Below are positions 18,452 to 27,215 of a DNA stretch of 64,000 nucleotides, piece by piece (the stretch's first letter is position 1; every line of letters starts with the position of its first letter). Source of the DNA: UBA7430 sp002478765. Its GTDB lineage: Bacteria; Bacteroidota; Bacteroidia; Flavobacteriales; UBA7430. Both the position numbers and the translations under genes were made by a program. The notes beneath the pieces were generated by a model that saw nothing but the letters and a program-made list of their open reading frames with translations, was not told where the DNA came from and ran no database searches. The DNA lies in contig CALSTU010000002.1 in NCBI GenBank assembly GCA_943789355.1, forward strand, positions 124,001-188,000, in the 5' to 3' direction.

Positions 18452-20167
18452 TTAGCGGACAAAATCAAGTTCCAAACGTTTTTCATTGTTGACCAAGTCA
18501 TTAACGACAATTAACAATTCGTGTTGCCCTTTACCAATCTTATTATCAAAATAATGCATCAACGTATTGTTTTTTGGATCGTACTCTAATAAAACCCAAT
18601 CCCCATCGACAAATGCATTGTATTCACTTACACCACTATGAATGTCAACAACTGTAAAACTCATAAAATCTTCATTTGACATGTCTTCAAAAAAATATTT
18701 TGTTTTCAATACGGGGGGAATTGTATCAATGAGCAGCCCAAACTCTCCAAATTCTCTTGCTTTTGCCGTCAAAGTATCCTGATACCATTTTGAGGGCAAA
18801 CAAGAAAATTCATTCTCATCACTTTGAGTACAGATAATGGACTTCTCTTTGGTTGCCTCATCCATTGAATCTATGGTCAAGGATATGGAATAAGGCCTGT
18901 GAACAGGAGTTTCTTCATTGTGGATACAATGTATATCCCCAGCATATATCGTTGACGATTTACGAGATTTGTATGAGAAGTTTAAATCATTGTAGAGGCT
19001 GTTTGGATCCATTCGCAATTCAATGCTCTCCGTTTTGTAGGTATTAACTCCATCGTGTGAAAACACAAAACCTTCCACAAGACTAGGAGTATTGAAAAGG
19101 CTGGTATCGCTTTTGAAATCAAAAAACAAACTCGAAGAGTTTCCTTGTAAATCTCTTATTACATATTCCCCTTTGTGTATTCTCTGTGAATCAAAACACA
19201 AATGCCCATCATCCTTTAAAAAATCGTAAATGCTTAAATTGTTATGTGAATCTTTAAACGACTTCTGAGTTCTGAACCCATAATTCTTCCTGGCATGATA
19301 GTCCGTAAATGTATTGATATAGCGAGTTTCTGCAAAGGAAAATCGATCCATATCGTGCTTGTAAATCAACAAAGAATCAATAAATAATTCAATACTGTAA
19401 ACGCCGTTTTTATTTGGCGCATTATCCAATTGATCGAAGACGTCAATACCGAAGCCAATCAAACCGTTCAGTTCAATTTTCATGGAATCTACATCATAAG
19501 TATTGTTCGAGGTCTTTCGAGTAAAAACTCTGAATGTATCACTTTGAGCATTAATCACAGCATGCTCATCCAAAGGGTAAATGTGAAGACTGTTTATGGT
19601 TGGTGGTGTTGTATCTTTAGCCTTAAAACCAAACAATAAAGGATTAATTACTTCTTGTGTTACTGCATCCCGAATTTCAAAATGAAGATGGGGTGCCGTA
19701 GAACTCCCTGTGTTTCCCGTCCAGGCAATCGTATCCCCTTTTCTAAAATCAAAACAATGAGCATCGGGAAAGAGATCAACAGAGAAACTTTTTTTTTCAT
19801 ATTGCTCTTCGAGTAAGTAATGGGCGATATCAGAATAAAAACGTTGTAAATGTGCGTAAACAGACACATAACCATTGTCATGAGTTAAGTAAAGAGCTTT
19901 ACCGTAACCTCCCGCACTTATTTTAACTCTTGAGACATAACCGTCTCCAATAGCCAAAATTGGAAACCCCTCTTTACCTTTTGTTTTAATATCAATACCC
20001 GAATGAAAATGATTGGATCGCAATTCACCAAAAGTTCCAGCCAAAACCAAGGGGATATTTAGTGGAGATCTAAAGTTCGTTTCAGCGTAAGATACCTGAG
20101 CTTCAGAAGAGCTGGTGTAAAGTAGTGTGAAAACTAAAAATAATAATATTCTACGTAGGCAATTCAT
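18452..20167 (-). CDS. exported M23-family metallopeptidase
   Basis: 571 aa. A signal peptide (about 1-23) is followed at once by an M23 peptidase domain with zinc ligands His55 and Asp59 (HFHSGIDI) and His162 (APHLHFE), plus the YAHL motif with His106. The remaining ~390 residues are beta-rich and unlike known domains I can name. M23 enzymes cut peptidoglycan cross-bridges; in Bacteroidota this long form is widespread. All metal ligands are kept, so activity is expected. It has its own TAAATTTG box upstream. Confidence 0.88.
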   Translation of the reverse strand: MNCLRRILLFLVFTLLYTSSSEAQVSYAETNFRSPLNIPLVLAGTFGELRSNHFHSGIDIKTKGKEGFPILAIGDGYVSRVKISAGGYGKALYLTHDNGYVSVYAHLQRFYSDIAHYLLEEQYEKKSFSVDLFPDAHCFDFRKGDTIAWTGNTGSSTAPHLHFEIRDAVTQEVINPLLFGFKAKDTTPPTINSLHIYPLDEHAVINAQSDTFRVFTRKTSNNTYDVDSMKIELNGLIGFGIDVFDQLDNAPNKNGVYSIELFIDSLLIYKHDMDRFSFAETRYINTFTDYHARKNYGFRTQKSFKDSHNNLSIYDFLKDDGHLCFDSQRIHKGEYVIRDLQGNSSSLFFDFKSDTSLFNTPSLVEGFVFSHDGVNTYKTESIELRMDPNSLYNDLNFSYKSRKSSTIYAGDIHCIHNEETPVHRPYSISLTIDSMDEATKEKSIICTQSDENEFSCLPSKWYQDTLTAKAREFGEFGLLIDTIPPVLKTKYFFEDMSNEDFMSFTVVDIHSGVSEYNAFVDGDWVLLEYDPKNNTLMHYFDNKIGKGQHELLIVVNDLVNNEKRLELDFVR

Positions 20168-20194
20168 TCCGATTCATCATTTATAAAGTAGGTA

Positions 20195-20202
20195 CAAATT
20201 TA
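20195..20202 (-). promoter_or_regulatory. TAnnTTTG -7 box for the M23 peptidase
   Basis: TAAATTTG on the minus strand, 27 nt before the ATG. Confidence 0.5.
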
Positions 20203-20293
20203 ATTTTTTAGTCCATTTAAAGAAACTTTTTATAAACAACGAATGTCCTTAGTAATTCGTGTTGTTTAAATCGGATTTTGTCTTCGGAATAAC

Positions 20294-20301
20294 TATATTT
20301 G
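20294..20301 (+). promoter_or_regulatory. TAnnTTTG -7 box for the coiled-coil/zapA operon
   Basis: TATATTTG, 22 nt before the ATG at 20324. A TTTG at 20277-20280 lies 13 nt upstream, closer than the usual spacing for a -33 box, so that half is doubtful. Confidence 0.5.
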
Positions 20302-20323
20302 TTCTATAGTTGATGTTTTAATC

Positions 20324-20614
20324 ATGGATCATTTAAGTGATAAACTCGAAAAGCTTCGGCATCAAGTTCAAAAGCTAAACATAGCATTTAACCAACTTGA
20401 ATCACAAAACGAAGCTTTGAAGAAAGAAAACAAAGAACTTCAGGAGAAGTTGTTGCTCAAAAGAGACAAAGTTAAAGCACTCAAAGATGAAAGAGCGTTA
20501 ATCTTGAATGCGAAATCGCTAACAGACGTAGGAATGAGTAGTAAGGATGCGAGACATAAGATTAACGAACTTATACGGGGAATTGACAAATGTATAGCTC
20601 AACTTAATCAATGA
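20324..20614 (+). CDS. short coiled-coil protein upstream of zapA
   Basis: 96 aa, nearly all predicted coiled coil in the first 65 residues (heptad-like LEKLRHQVQKLNIAFNQL and KKENKELQEKLLLKR), then a short helical tail. No signal peptide. It precedes zapA by 10 nt, and a small coiled-coil gene in this position is common in Bacteroidota, so a role at the division site with ZapA is plausible. I do not recognise a named family. Confidence 0.8.
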   Translation: MDHLSDKLEKLRHQVQKLNIAFNQLESQNEALKKENKELQEKLLLKRDKVKALKDERALILNAKSLTDVGMSSKDARHKINELIRGIDKCIAQLNQ

Positions 20615-20624
20615 TATAGCCTGA

Positions 20625-20924
20625 ATGGATAAACTTAAAATCAAAGTTTCTATAGCCGGAAGAGTATACCCACTGACTATTAAACGAGATGAAGAGGAAG
20701 ACATCCGAAAGGCAGCAGCTAAAATTGAAGCTATTGTAAAGCAGTTTGAATCAAACTATGCCGTTAAAGACAAACAAGATTTATTGGCCATGTGCGCTTT
20801 ACAACTGTCATCAAAAGTAGAAAGTTCAGAAGGTAAAACCTTGGTTGACACTACTGAAATTGACGCTAACATTGATGCTATTGAAGCAGATATATCAGCA
20901 ATGCTGAAACGTTCTTTAACATAA
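20625..20924 (+). CDS. zapA: cell division protein ZapA
   Basis: 99 aa with the ZapA layout: an N-terminal globular part (KIKVSIAGRVYPLTI) and a helical C-terminus that forms the tetramer coiled coil. It bundles FtsZ filaments at midcell. It follows the coiled-coil gene by 10 nt. Downstream come a structured RNA and rny; zapA lies next to the 6S RNA gene in many Proteobacteria too. Confidence 0.93.
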   Translation: MDKLKIKVSIAGRVYPLTIKRDEEEDIRKAAAKIEAIVKQFESNYAVKDKQDLLAMCALQLSSKVESSEGKTLVDTTEIDANIDAIEADISAMLKRSLT

Positions 20925-20944
20925 AAACTAGTAAATTATAGTTT

Positions 20945-21126
20945 CCCGTATTAATTCAATAAGTTGTTAAACTCAACGTAATATTTAATTGGATTAGATT
21001 CGTCTTTTTAAAAACAAGCCTCAACCTTAGGGTCCTTCGGGTGTCAGTGGAAGTTTGATGATAGGTGGTCGGTCCATCCGTGTTTTCTCGGAGTTTAAGT
21101 AACAGGATTAATACGGGTTTCTTTTT
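20945..21126 (+). ncRNA. ssrS: structured RNA, probable 6S RNA (6S-Flavo type)
   Basis: The 219-nt gap between zapA and rny folds as a long interrupted hairpin. An 11-bp perfect closing helix joins 20945-20955 (CCCGTATTAAT) with 21107-21117 (ATTAATACGGG). A second helix joins 20967-20974 (TTAAACTC) with 21091-21098 (GAGTTTAA). An apical helix joins 21021-21028 with 21051-21058 (7 of 8 pairs) and encloses CC-TTCG-GG, a classic UUCG tetraloop at 21034-21041. The closing helix is followed by a T-rich run. A rod with an open middle and its place beside zapA fit 6S RNA, which binds the sigma70 holoenzyme. The 5' and 3' ends are approximate. Confidence 0.75.
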
Positions 21127-21143
21127 ATATAAAGCCAACAAAC

Positions 21144-22691
21144 ATGAACACAGACATTATAACATTAGCAATAGTAACACTTGTAGCCCTAATTGTAGGA
21201 TACACAATAGCTTCCACTCTATTGCGGAATTCTATTGAGCGAAAATCGAAATCGATACTCGATGAGGCACAAAAAGCTGCAGAGCAACTTAAGAAAGATA
21301 AAATCTTACAAGCAAAAGAAAAATTTCTTGAACTCAAAAGCGAACATGAAAAATTAATCAATAGCCGAAACCGAAAAATCACTGATCTCGAGGGCAAAGC
21401 GAAAGAAAAGGACACGAAACTTAACCAAAGGCTCGAAGATTCAAAAAGAAAATCAAAAGAACTCGACTCTAAAAGTGAAAATATCTCGAACCAGCTTGAG
21501 ATTCTTGAACGTAAAGAACAAGAATTAGAAAAAGCTCACTCAAGACAAGTCAAAGCACTGGAAACCATTTCTGGAATGAGTGCCGAAGATGCCAAAGAAC
21601 AACTTGTCGATGCACTAAAGTCTGAAGCAAAGACTGAAGCTATGTCTCTTATACAAAACACAATTGAAGAAGCAAAGCTAACCGCTAACAACGAAGCTAA
21701 AAAAATAGTTATCCAGACTATACAAAGAGTTGCTACAGAACATACCGTTGAAAATGCAGTATCTATTTTCAATATTGAAAGCGACGATATCAAAGGTAGA
21801 ATTATAGGTCGAGAAGGTAGAAATATTCGTGCACTAGAAGCAGCAACGGGGGTAGAAATTGTTGTAGATGATACGCCAGAAGCGATTATACTTTCTTGCT
21901 TTGACCCCATACGAAGAGAGATAGCTAGATTGGCTTTACACAAATTAGTGACAGACGGAAGAATACACCCTGCAAGAATTGAAGAGGTTGTAGCCAAGAC
22001 ACGCAAACAATTGGAAAACGAAATTGTTGAGACAGGAAAACGTACATGCATTGACTTGGGAATACATGGTTTACATCCCGAATTAATCAGAATGGTAGGA
22101 CGTATGAGATACCGTTCTTCTTATGGTCAAAATCTATTGCAACACAGTAGAGAAACAGCCAATATTTGTGCTACCATGGCATCTGAACTGGGGCTTAATC
22201 CTAAAGCAGCTAAACGCGCCGGGTTACTTCATGATATTGGTAAAGTGCCTGAAGATGAACCGGAATTGCCACACGCAATCTTGGGTATGAAAATTGCTGA
22301 AAAATATGGTGAAAAGCCAGACATATGCAACGCTATTGGAGCGCATCACGATGAAATTGAAATGACGAGTATTTACGCACCAATCATTCAGGTTTGTGAC
22401 GCTATTTCAGGAGCACGTCCAGGAGCACGAAGAGAAATTGTAGAATCTTACATACAACGTATTAAAGAACTTGAAAACTTAGCATTGGCTCTTCCTGGTG
22501 TTATTAAATCTTACGCAATTCAAGCGGGTAGAGAACTTAGAGTTATTGTAGAGAGTGAAAAAGTAAACGATGAAAAAGCGGCTGCAATTTCATTTGAAAT
22601 CTCTCAAAAAATTCAAAACGAAATGACTTACCCCGGACAAGTAAAAGTAACTGTTATTAGGGAAACTAGAGCTGTCAACTACGCCAAGTAA
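21144..22691 (+). CDS. rny: ribonuclease Y
   Basis: Membrane-anchored endoribonuclease that starts mRNA decay. The 515 aa show an N-terminal transmembrane helix (about 5-25), a long charged coiled coil (about 30-185), a KH domain (about 205-270; GRIIGREGRNIRALE) and an HD domain with HSRETA and the catalytic His363-Asp364 in LLHDIGK. Length and order are typical. The ATG lies 26 nt after the closing helix of the 6S-like RNA, so rny may be read from the same promoter region. A strong terminator follows. Confidence 0.97.
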   Translation: MNTDIITLAIVTLVALIVGYTIASTLLRNSIERKSKSILDEAQKAAEQLKKDKILQAKEKFLELKSEHEKLINSRNRKITDLEGKAKEKDTKLNQRLEDSKRKSKELDSKSENISNQLEILERKEQELEKAHSRQVKALETISGMSAEDAKEQLVDALKSEAKTEAMSLIQNTIEEAKLTANNEAKKIVIQTIQRVATEHTVENAVSIFNIESDDIKGRIIGREGRNIRALEAATGVEIVVDDTPEAIILSCFDPIRREIARLALHKLVTDGRIHPARIEEVVAKTRKQLENEIVETGKRTCIDLGIHGLHPELIRMVGRMRYRSSYGQNLLQHSRETANICATMASELGLNPKAAKRAGLLHDIGKVPEDEPELPHAILGMKIAEKYGEKPDICNAIGAHHDEIEMTSIYAPIIQVCDAISGARPGARREIVESYIQRIKELENLALALPGVIKSYAIQAGRELRVIVESEKVNDEKAAAISFEISQKIQNEMTYPGQVKVTVIRETRAVNYAK

Positions 22692-22707
22692 GATGAAAAA
22701 TACAAAT

Positions 22708-22736
22708 AAAGCCTCTCCTAATGGAGAGGCTTTTTT
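22708..22736 (+). terminator. intrinsic terminator after rny
   Basis: GCCTCTCC / GGAGAGGC stem with a TAAT loop and a six-T run. Confidence 0.92.
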
Positions 22737-22859
22737 GTTGTTGAATGAATTTATTTATAGCATCATGAATGTACGTGTTTTCATTCACTAAGGAAAATCA
22801 ATGTATTTGTGGATTTAATGATGGGGGAATTGTTTAGAGTAAGCCTATTGGATTTCCTT

Positions 22860-23524
22860 AAGACAGGGGTTCTTTGAAACCATACTCCACTTTATTTATT
22901 GGGCACATGCATACACAGATTCAAGTAGTACCACTGGTCTTCATACTCACAGAGGATTCGAAATTTCGACTTATATTATAAAGGGAATCACCAAACATTT
23001 TGACAGCAAAAACAAATGAATGGATTATGCTAAAGGAAGGGAACTTTCAAGTTATTGATTTAGGAAACGGAATAGTTCACTCAGAGGAGCTGTTTGCAAA
23101 ATCAGAAGTTTTTCAAATATGACTGGACCCTAACATCAATATAAGTTTACAACGCCTACCAAAATACAGAGATTACCCTAGTGAAGCTATACCCATCAAC
23201 AAAAACAAAAAAATAAGTATAGAAGATATCGTTGGAGGAAAAAGTGCTATTGAACTTGAAACAAAAAACAACAGCATTCAAGAAATTAGCCTTGAAATGG
23301 ATTATCAATGTATACTTAATTGTTTGAGTACCTACTCAATATACATCCTAAAAAGTGAGCTAATCATCAATGAAAATGAAGTGAAAAAAGATGATTTTAT
23401 TGTAATTCAAGATGAAGAAGAAATACATATAAATTGTAAGATAAAATCAAAAATATTCATGATTACATTCCCAAAAAAAAACTTCTTACAAAATACGCTG
23501 GAAACTGATTTACTCCAAGGATAA
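22860..23524 (+). pseudogene. broken pirin-family gene
   Basis: Three consecutive open pieces match pirin in order. The first frame (from about 22870) reads GLHTHRGFEISTYI then HFDSKNK, like the pirin HPHRGFET..Y...G...H.DS motif, and ends in TGA near 23018. The frame then shifts and continues with NEWIMLKEGNFQV, GNGIVHSE and VFQI, where a second TGA (23120-23122) stands where pirins have Trp (QIW/LWLD), so TGG became TGA. The frame then stays open through LQRLPKYRDYP, an IVGG segment and a cupin-like C-terminus to 23524. Upstream of 22870 (22741-22869) no start or N-terminus can be recognised. This is a non-functional remnant; the 75-codon open piece from 23297 is its tail. Confidence 0.75.
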
Positions 23525-23550
23525 ACCTTTTGATTGACTCCCTAAACTAA

Positions 23551-24306
23551 CTACAAATCATCTGCCAAGGCTAGATATTTTTTTAGAGCTTCTTTTTTAT
23601 GGTCATCAAATGTATAGGAAATACTTTCGTTTAAATACGCTCTGAGATTCATCCGATTGGATTCTGAATTTGAAAATTCATCTACGGCTTTCTTCTTTTG
23701 ATCCAAGCCAACTTTTAGAGCTGTATTAAATTGGCGAGTGAATGCGTCATCTAAGGGTATTGTAGCAACCCAACATGCAAAAACAAAAGGAAGACCGGTG
23801 AACTTTTTCCATTCCTCTGAAAGGTCATACGAATAGGCATATTGATCATTTAAATCAAAGGTTCTATCACCTATTACTACCCCCGCTTTAGTTCCAGAAA
23901 TCAAATCTATATAACCCTCTGTCGTATCTTCGTAGCGAACATCAATGCCCCAATAGTGTTTGGCTAATATTTTTACAAGCATAATGGATGTTCGAGACTG
24001 ATAATCCAGTGCAATGGATTGAATTTCATGGATCGGGCAATCACTGTAAAGCATTACAGTATTTACCTTTCCATCAGACCCGATACAATAATCTCCTATG
24101 ATTTGACTGTTAGGAACGTCTGGAATTTCAATAACGGGTACAAGACTGACATCAACAACACCTGACTTGAGTAAATCAGCACATTTACTAGGATATTCCA
24201 ATCTCAAATTAACCCGATTCATCAGATTTTCGTCCTTTTGAATTCCGTACAAAAAAGGGAGTGTATTTGAATATGAAACTAGAGCAATATTAATTTTACC
24301 AATCAT
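23551..24306 (-). CDS. mqnA: chorismate dehydratase MqnA (futalosine menaquinone pathway)
   Basis: Periplasmic-binding-protein-like enzyme that turns chorismate into 3-enolpyruvylbenzoate, the first step of futalosine-route menaquinone synthesis. The 251 residues show the family start IGKINIALVSYSNTLPF, the SLVPVIE segment and the domain-swap region SIALDYQSRTSIML. The ATG chosen (MIGKINI) overlaps the upstream DUF456 stop as ATGA; a GTG-type start three codons earlier is less likely. MqnD, from the same family, is smaller in the binding loop, but cannot be fully excluded. The other mqn genes are not in the window. Confidence 0.85.
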   Translation of the reverse strand: MIGKINIALVSYSNTLPFLYGIQKDENLMNRVNLRLEYPSKCADLLKSGVVDVSLVPVIEIPDVPNSQIIGDYCIGSDGKVNTVMLYSDCPIHEIQSIALDYQSRTSIMLVKILAKHYWGIDVRYEDTTEGYIDLISGTKAGVVIGDRTFDLNDQYAYSYDLSEEWKKFTGLPFVFACWVATIPLDDAFTRQFNTALKVGLDQKKKAVDEFSNSESNRMNLRAYLNESISYTFDDHKKEALKKYLALADDL

Positions 24307-24782
24307 GAAAACCAAATTTGATGGATGGCATAGTATAGAAGCAATAGACTTACTCCAAGTTTTAAAAATGTACCAGATAAAAATCCAACAAAAGAACCTA
24401 CAGCAACTTTGAATGCACGTTTATTATCACCATTCACTTCAATCAATGCACCAATAAAAGCACCGACAAAAGGACCTACAAGAAGACCAATTGGTGAAAA
24501 AATAAAGCCTACAAAAAGACCCGTAAAGGTGCCAAATGTAGCAGTTTTACCACCACCGAACTTCTTAACGCCCCATGCTTGGAACAAATAGTCGAGTACG
24601 GATATTAGAAGCACGACAAATGCCCAAAGCCATAAAAAAGAAGGCCCGAATTGACTGTTTGTGAAAAAGTGTATGAGTAAAACTCCCAAGTAAGAAATTG
24701 GTGGCCCTGGAAGCCCTGGAATGACACTACCCAAAACGCCGGTCAGCAGAAGTAAAAACGCAAGAATAAGTATTAAAATCAT
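24303..24782 (-). CDS. DUF456 integral membrane protein
   Basis: 159 aa, very hydrophobic, with the DUF456 pattern: a first helix, GSVIPGLPGPPISYLG, then glycine-rich helices (TFTGLFVGFIFSPIGLLVGPFVGAFIGALI). About four to five membrane spans. Function is not known to me. Its stop overlaps the mqnA ATG by four bases, so the two are cotranslated. A TATTTTTG box lies 69 nt upstream. Confidence 0.85.
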   Translation of the reverse strand: MILILILAFLLLLTGVLGSVIPGLPGPPISYLGVLLIHFFTNSQFGPSFLWLWAFVVLLISVLDYLFQAWGVKKFGGGKTATFGTFTGLFVGFIFSPIGLLVGPFVGAFIGALIEVNGDNKRAFKVAVGSFVGFLSGTFLKLGVSLLLLYYAIHQIWFS

Positions 24783-24851
24783 TACGATGGGTTCTAAATT
24801 CTATTTTAAAACTCGATGAACTCGAGAATCGTCAAATGAAAACCGACACTG

Positions 24852-24859
24852 CAAAAATA
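24852..24859 (-). promoter_or_regulatory. TAnnTTTG -7 box for DUF456-mqnA
   Basis: TATTTTTG on the minus strand, 69 nt before the DUF456 ATG. The rest of the 251-bp gap before purB (24783-25033) is AT-rich and shows nothing further I can name. Confidence 0.4.
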
Positions 24860-25033
24860 TGAATTTATTCACTTGAAGGCCTTAACATACCCAAATAATC
24901 AAACCAAATCATAAAAAAAACACATGTAGTTTTCAGCACACATCGCCGTATAAACACAAAAAAGTAAATTAAAATAAATCTACTATAAAGAAGGGTTTTA
25001 TTAACTTAGCAGCTCAATTCTCAAGCCACAATT

Positions 25034-26377
25034 ATGAATTTAAATGCCCTTACTGCAATCTCACCGGTTGACGGTCGATACCGTAGAGCTGGTAAAGAAC
25101 TAGCTGCTTATTTTTCTGAATATGCTTTAATAAAATACCGCGTTAGAGTAGAAATTGAGTATTTCATCGCTTTGTGTGAAATTCCTTTACCTCAACTACA
25201 AAATGTAGACAAATCCATTTTCACCTCCTTGAGAGACGTATATCTTAATTTCTCAGAAGAAGATGCTCAAGCAATAAAAGACATAGAAAAGGTAACCAAT
25301 CACGATGTAAAGGCTGTTGAGTACTTCATTAAAGAGAAATTCGATGCTTTAAATCTTGCAGAGTTTAAAGAATTCATTCACTTTGGGCTGACATCACAGG
25401 ACATTAACAACACCTCTGTCCCCCTATCACTGAAAGAAGCTGTACTAGAACAATACCTACCACAATTAGAACAGGTCATTGCTAAATTAAAAGAGTTAGC
25501 AAACGAATGGAAAGACATTCCACTTTTAGCTAGAACTCACGGGCAGCCCGCCTCCCCTACACGAATGGGTAAAGAAATTGAAGTTTTTATAGCTCGATTA
25601 CACCGTCAATTAGAGCAATTAAAAGCCATTCCTTTCTCGGCCAAATTCGGAGGTGCTACGGGCAACTTCAATGCGCACCTGGTTGCATATCCAAAAAATG
25701 ATTGGTTGGGATTCGGGAATCACTTCGTCAATAATATCCTGGGATTAGATCGATCTCACCCTACGACTCAAATAGAACATTACGATAATTTAGCTTCTCT
25801 TTTTGATGCAATGAAGCGCATAAATAATATTCTGTTAGATCTAGATCGCGATGTATGGACCTATATCTCGATGGATTATTTCAAACAGAAAATAAAAGCA
25901 GGTGAAGTCGGTTCATCAGCAATGCCACACAAAGTGAACCCTATTGATTTTGAAAATTCTGAGGGAAATATTGGTATCGCCAATGCCTTGTTTGAACATC
26001 TATCTGCCAAACTCCCTGTTTCACGTTTACAAAGAGATCTGACAGACTCAACAGTGTTAAGAAACGTAGGAGTGCCATTAGCTCATACAAGTATTGCATT
26101 TGGAGCTCTTTTAAGAGGTTTAAACAAACTAATTATCAGAGAAGATAACATCAGTAAAGATTTGGAAAACAACTGGGCGGTTGTTTCTGAAGCCATACAA
26201 ACTATTCTTCGAAGAGAAGCTTACCCATCTCCATATGAAGCACTTAAAGGCTTAACAAGAACTAACAGCACAATAACTCAATCGAGTATTGCTGACTTTA
26301 TAGACACACTAGAAGTTCGTGATGCATTGAAAGATGAATTGAAACGGATAACACCTCAAAATTATACAGGATTATAA
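25034..26377 (+). CDS. purB: adenylosuccinate lyase
   Basis: Catalyses two fumarate-releasing steps of purine synthesis (SAICAR to AICAR, and adenylosuccinate to AMP). 447 aa of the fumarase/aspartase superfamily with the signature loop GSSAMPHKVNPIDFEN, the TSQDIN histidine-region motif and ARTHGQPASPT. Length and the N-terminal ISPVDGRY fit the E. coli-like branch of PurB. It stands alone, with a terminator after it. Confidence 0.97.
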   Translation: MNLNALTAISPVDGRYRRAGKELAAYFSEYALIKYRVRVEIEYFIALCEIPLPQLQNVDKSIFTSLRDVYLNFSEEDAQAIKDIEKVTNHDVKAVEYFIKEKFDALNLAEFKEFIHFGLTSQDINNTSVPLSLKEAVLEQYLPQLEQVIAKLKELANEWKDIPLLARTHGQPASPTRMGKEIEVFIARLHRQLEQLKAIPFSAKFGGATGNFNAHLVAYPKNDWLGFGNHFVNNILGLDRSHPTTQIEHYDNLASLFDAMKRINNILLDLDRDVWTYISMDYFKQKIKAGEVGSSAMPHKVNPIDFENSEGNIGIANALFEHLSAKLPVSRLQRDLTDSTVLRNVGVPLAHTSIAFGALLRGLNKLIIREDNISKDLENNWAVVSEAIQTILRREAYPSPYEALKGLTRTNSTITQSSIADFIDTLEVRDALKDELKRITPQNYTGL

Positions 26378-26386
26378 CTTGTAGTC

Positions 26387-26427
26387 AAAAAAAGAGGCCA
26401 TTCATAACTGAATGGCCTCTTTTTTTA
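26387..26427. terminator. bidirectional intrinsic terminator
   Basis: Long hairpin, seven A, GAGGCCATTC / GAATGGCCTC, seven T, loop ATAACT. It serves purB on the plus strand and yajC on the minus strand. Confidence 0.93.
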
Positions 26428-26445
26428 ATTCAAAGTAAATTACTT

Positions 26446-26730
26446 TTAACTTTTCGCAATCGCAGATTTGTTGATTTTAAACTTAGAGGTTCCACCGTCA
26501 GCCTGAATTAGAAGCGTATCTTCGTTTACCTCTAAGACTTTTCCATGAATACCCCCAATTGTTAAAATCGCATCTCCCTTTTGAATCTCTGCGCGATACT
26601 TAGCCTCAGATTTTTGTTTTTTTACTTGTGGACGTATCATGAAAAAATACATAATAACCACAATCAAAATTAATGGCAGAAAACTCATAATCCCACCCGT
26701 GCTTGGCACCTGTAATAAAATTGTCAACAT
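26446..26730 (-). CDS. yajC: preprotein translocase subunit YajC
   Basis: 94-aa accessory protein of the SecDF translocase. One transmembrane helix (about 15-33; FLPLILIVVIMYFFMIRP) is followed by a soluble beta-rich domain with GDAILTIGGIHGKV. The ATG abuts the DUF1573 stop (TAG then ATG), so the pair is cotranslated. This pairing is common in Bacteroidota. Confidence 0.95.
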   Translation of the reverse strand: MLTILLQVPSTGGIMSFLPLILIVVIMYFFMIRPQVKKQKSEAKYRAEIQKGDAILTIGGIHGKVLEVNEDTLLIQADGGTSKFKINKSAIAKS

Positions 26731-27174
26731 CTAATCTTCTTTTAAGTTAACTTGTCCTTTAACGATCAACACCTTTTGGCTAGGAACCATATTCGTGATT
26801 AAAGTAACGCGTTTGTTTTGTTTTCCTTTTTTTCCCTTGCTGTCGAATTTCACATTAATCGTTCCCTTTTCTCCAGATATGATAGGTGCTTTTGGCCATT
26901 CAGGAACTGTACAGCCACAGGACCCTTTCGCTTCAGAAATAATTAAAGGATCCGATCCTGAATTCATAAATTCAAAAGCATAGTCGACTACATCACCCTG
27001 AATAATTTGACCAAAATCCCATACTATTGCATCAAAATCCATTTGAACATCTGTTGGTGTGTCAACTGCATCCAAACGAACTTTCGTCTGTTTAGAAGCG
27101 TTGATTTTTGATGCAGCACTTTCTTTACATGAAGAAAAAGCAAGGCTGATTAATACGATAACAACAACTCTCAT
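26731..27174 (-). CDS. DUF1573 lipoprotein
   Basis: 147 aa with a lipoprotein signal (lipobox AFSSC, Cys16) and one DUF1573 immunoglobulin-like domain (about 38-145): FDAIVWDFGQIIQGD, then the GSCGCTVPEWP motif, GEKGTINVKFDSKGK and VLIVKGQV. Family role is unknown; the paired cysteines of SCGC could be structural or bind metal. It directly precedes yajC and has its own TATTTTTG box 18 nt upstream, so it is transcribed separately from nusB. Confidence 0.88.
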   Translation of the reverse strand: MRVVVIVLISLAFSSCKESAASKINASKQTKVRLDAVDTPTDVQMDFDAIVWDFGQIIQGDVVDYAFEFMNSGSDPLIISEAKGSCGCTVPEWPKAPIISGEKGTINVKFDSKGKKGKQNKRVTLITNMVPSQKVLIVKGQVNLKED

Positions 27175-27192
27175 AATTTGTTTTGATCAAAG

Positions 27193-27200
27193 CAAAAATA
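27193..27200 (-). promoter_or_regulatory. TAnnTTTG -7 box for DUF1573-yajC
   Basis: TATTTTTG on the minus strand, 18 nt before the DUF1573 ATG and downstream of the nusB stop. Confidence 0.45.
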
Positions 27201-27215
27201 AAATACTTAAGACAA

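Noticed and set aside
21536..22051. Antisense open frame of 171 codons inside rny
   Set aside because: It opposes a well-conserved gene, has serine-rich low-complexity composition and no family motif; a shadow of rny codon usage.
23000..23125. UGA recoding or programmed frameshifting in the pirin remnant
   Set aside because: The frame change needs +1 or -2, which a -1 slippery A-run would not give, and a second TGA replaces a Trp. No recognisable start or N-terminus is left either. Two defects fit decay better.
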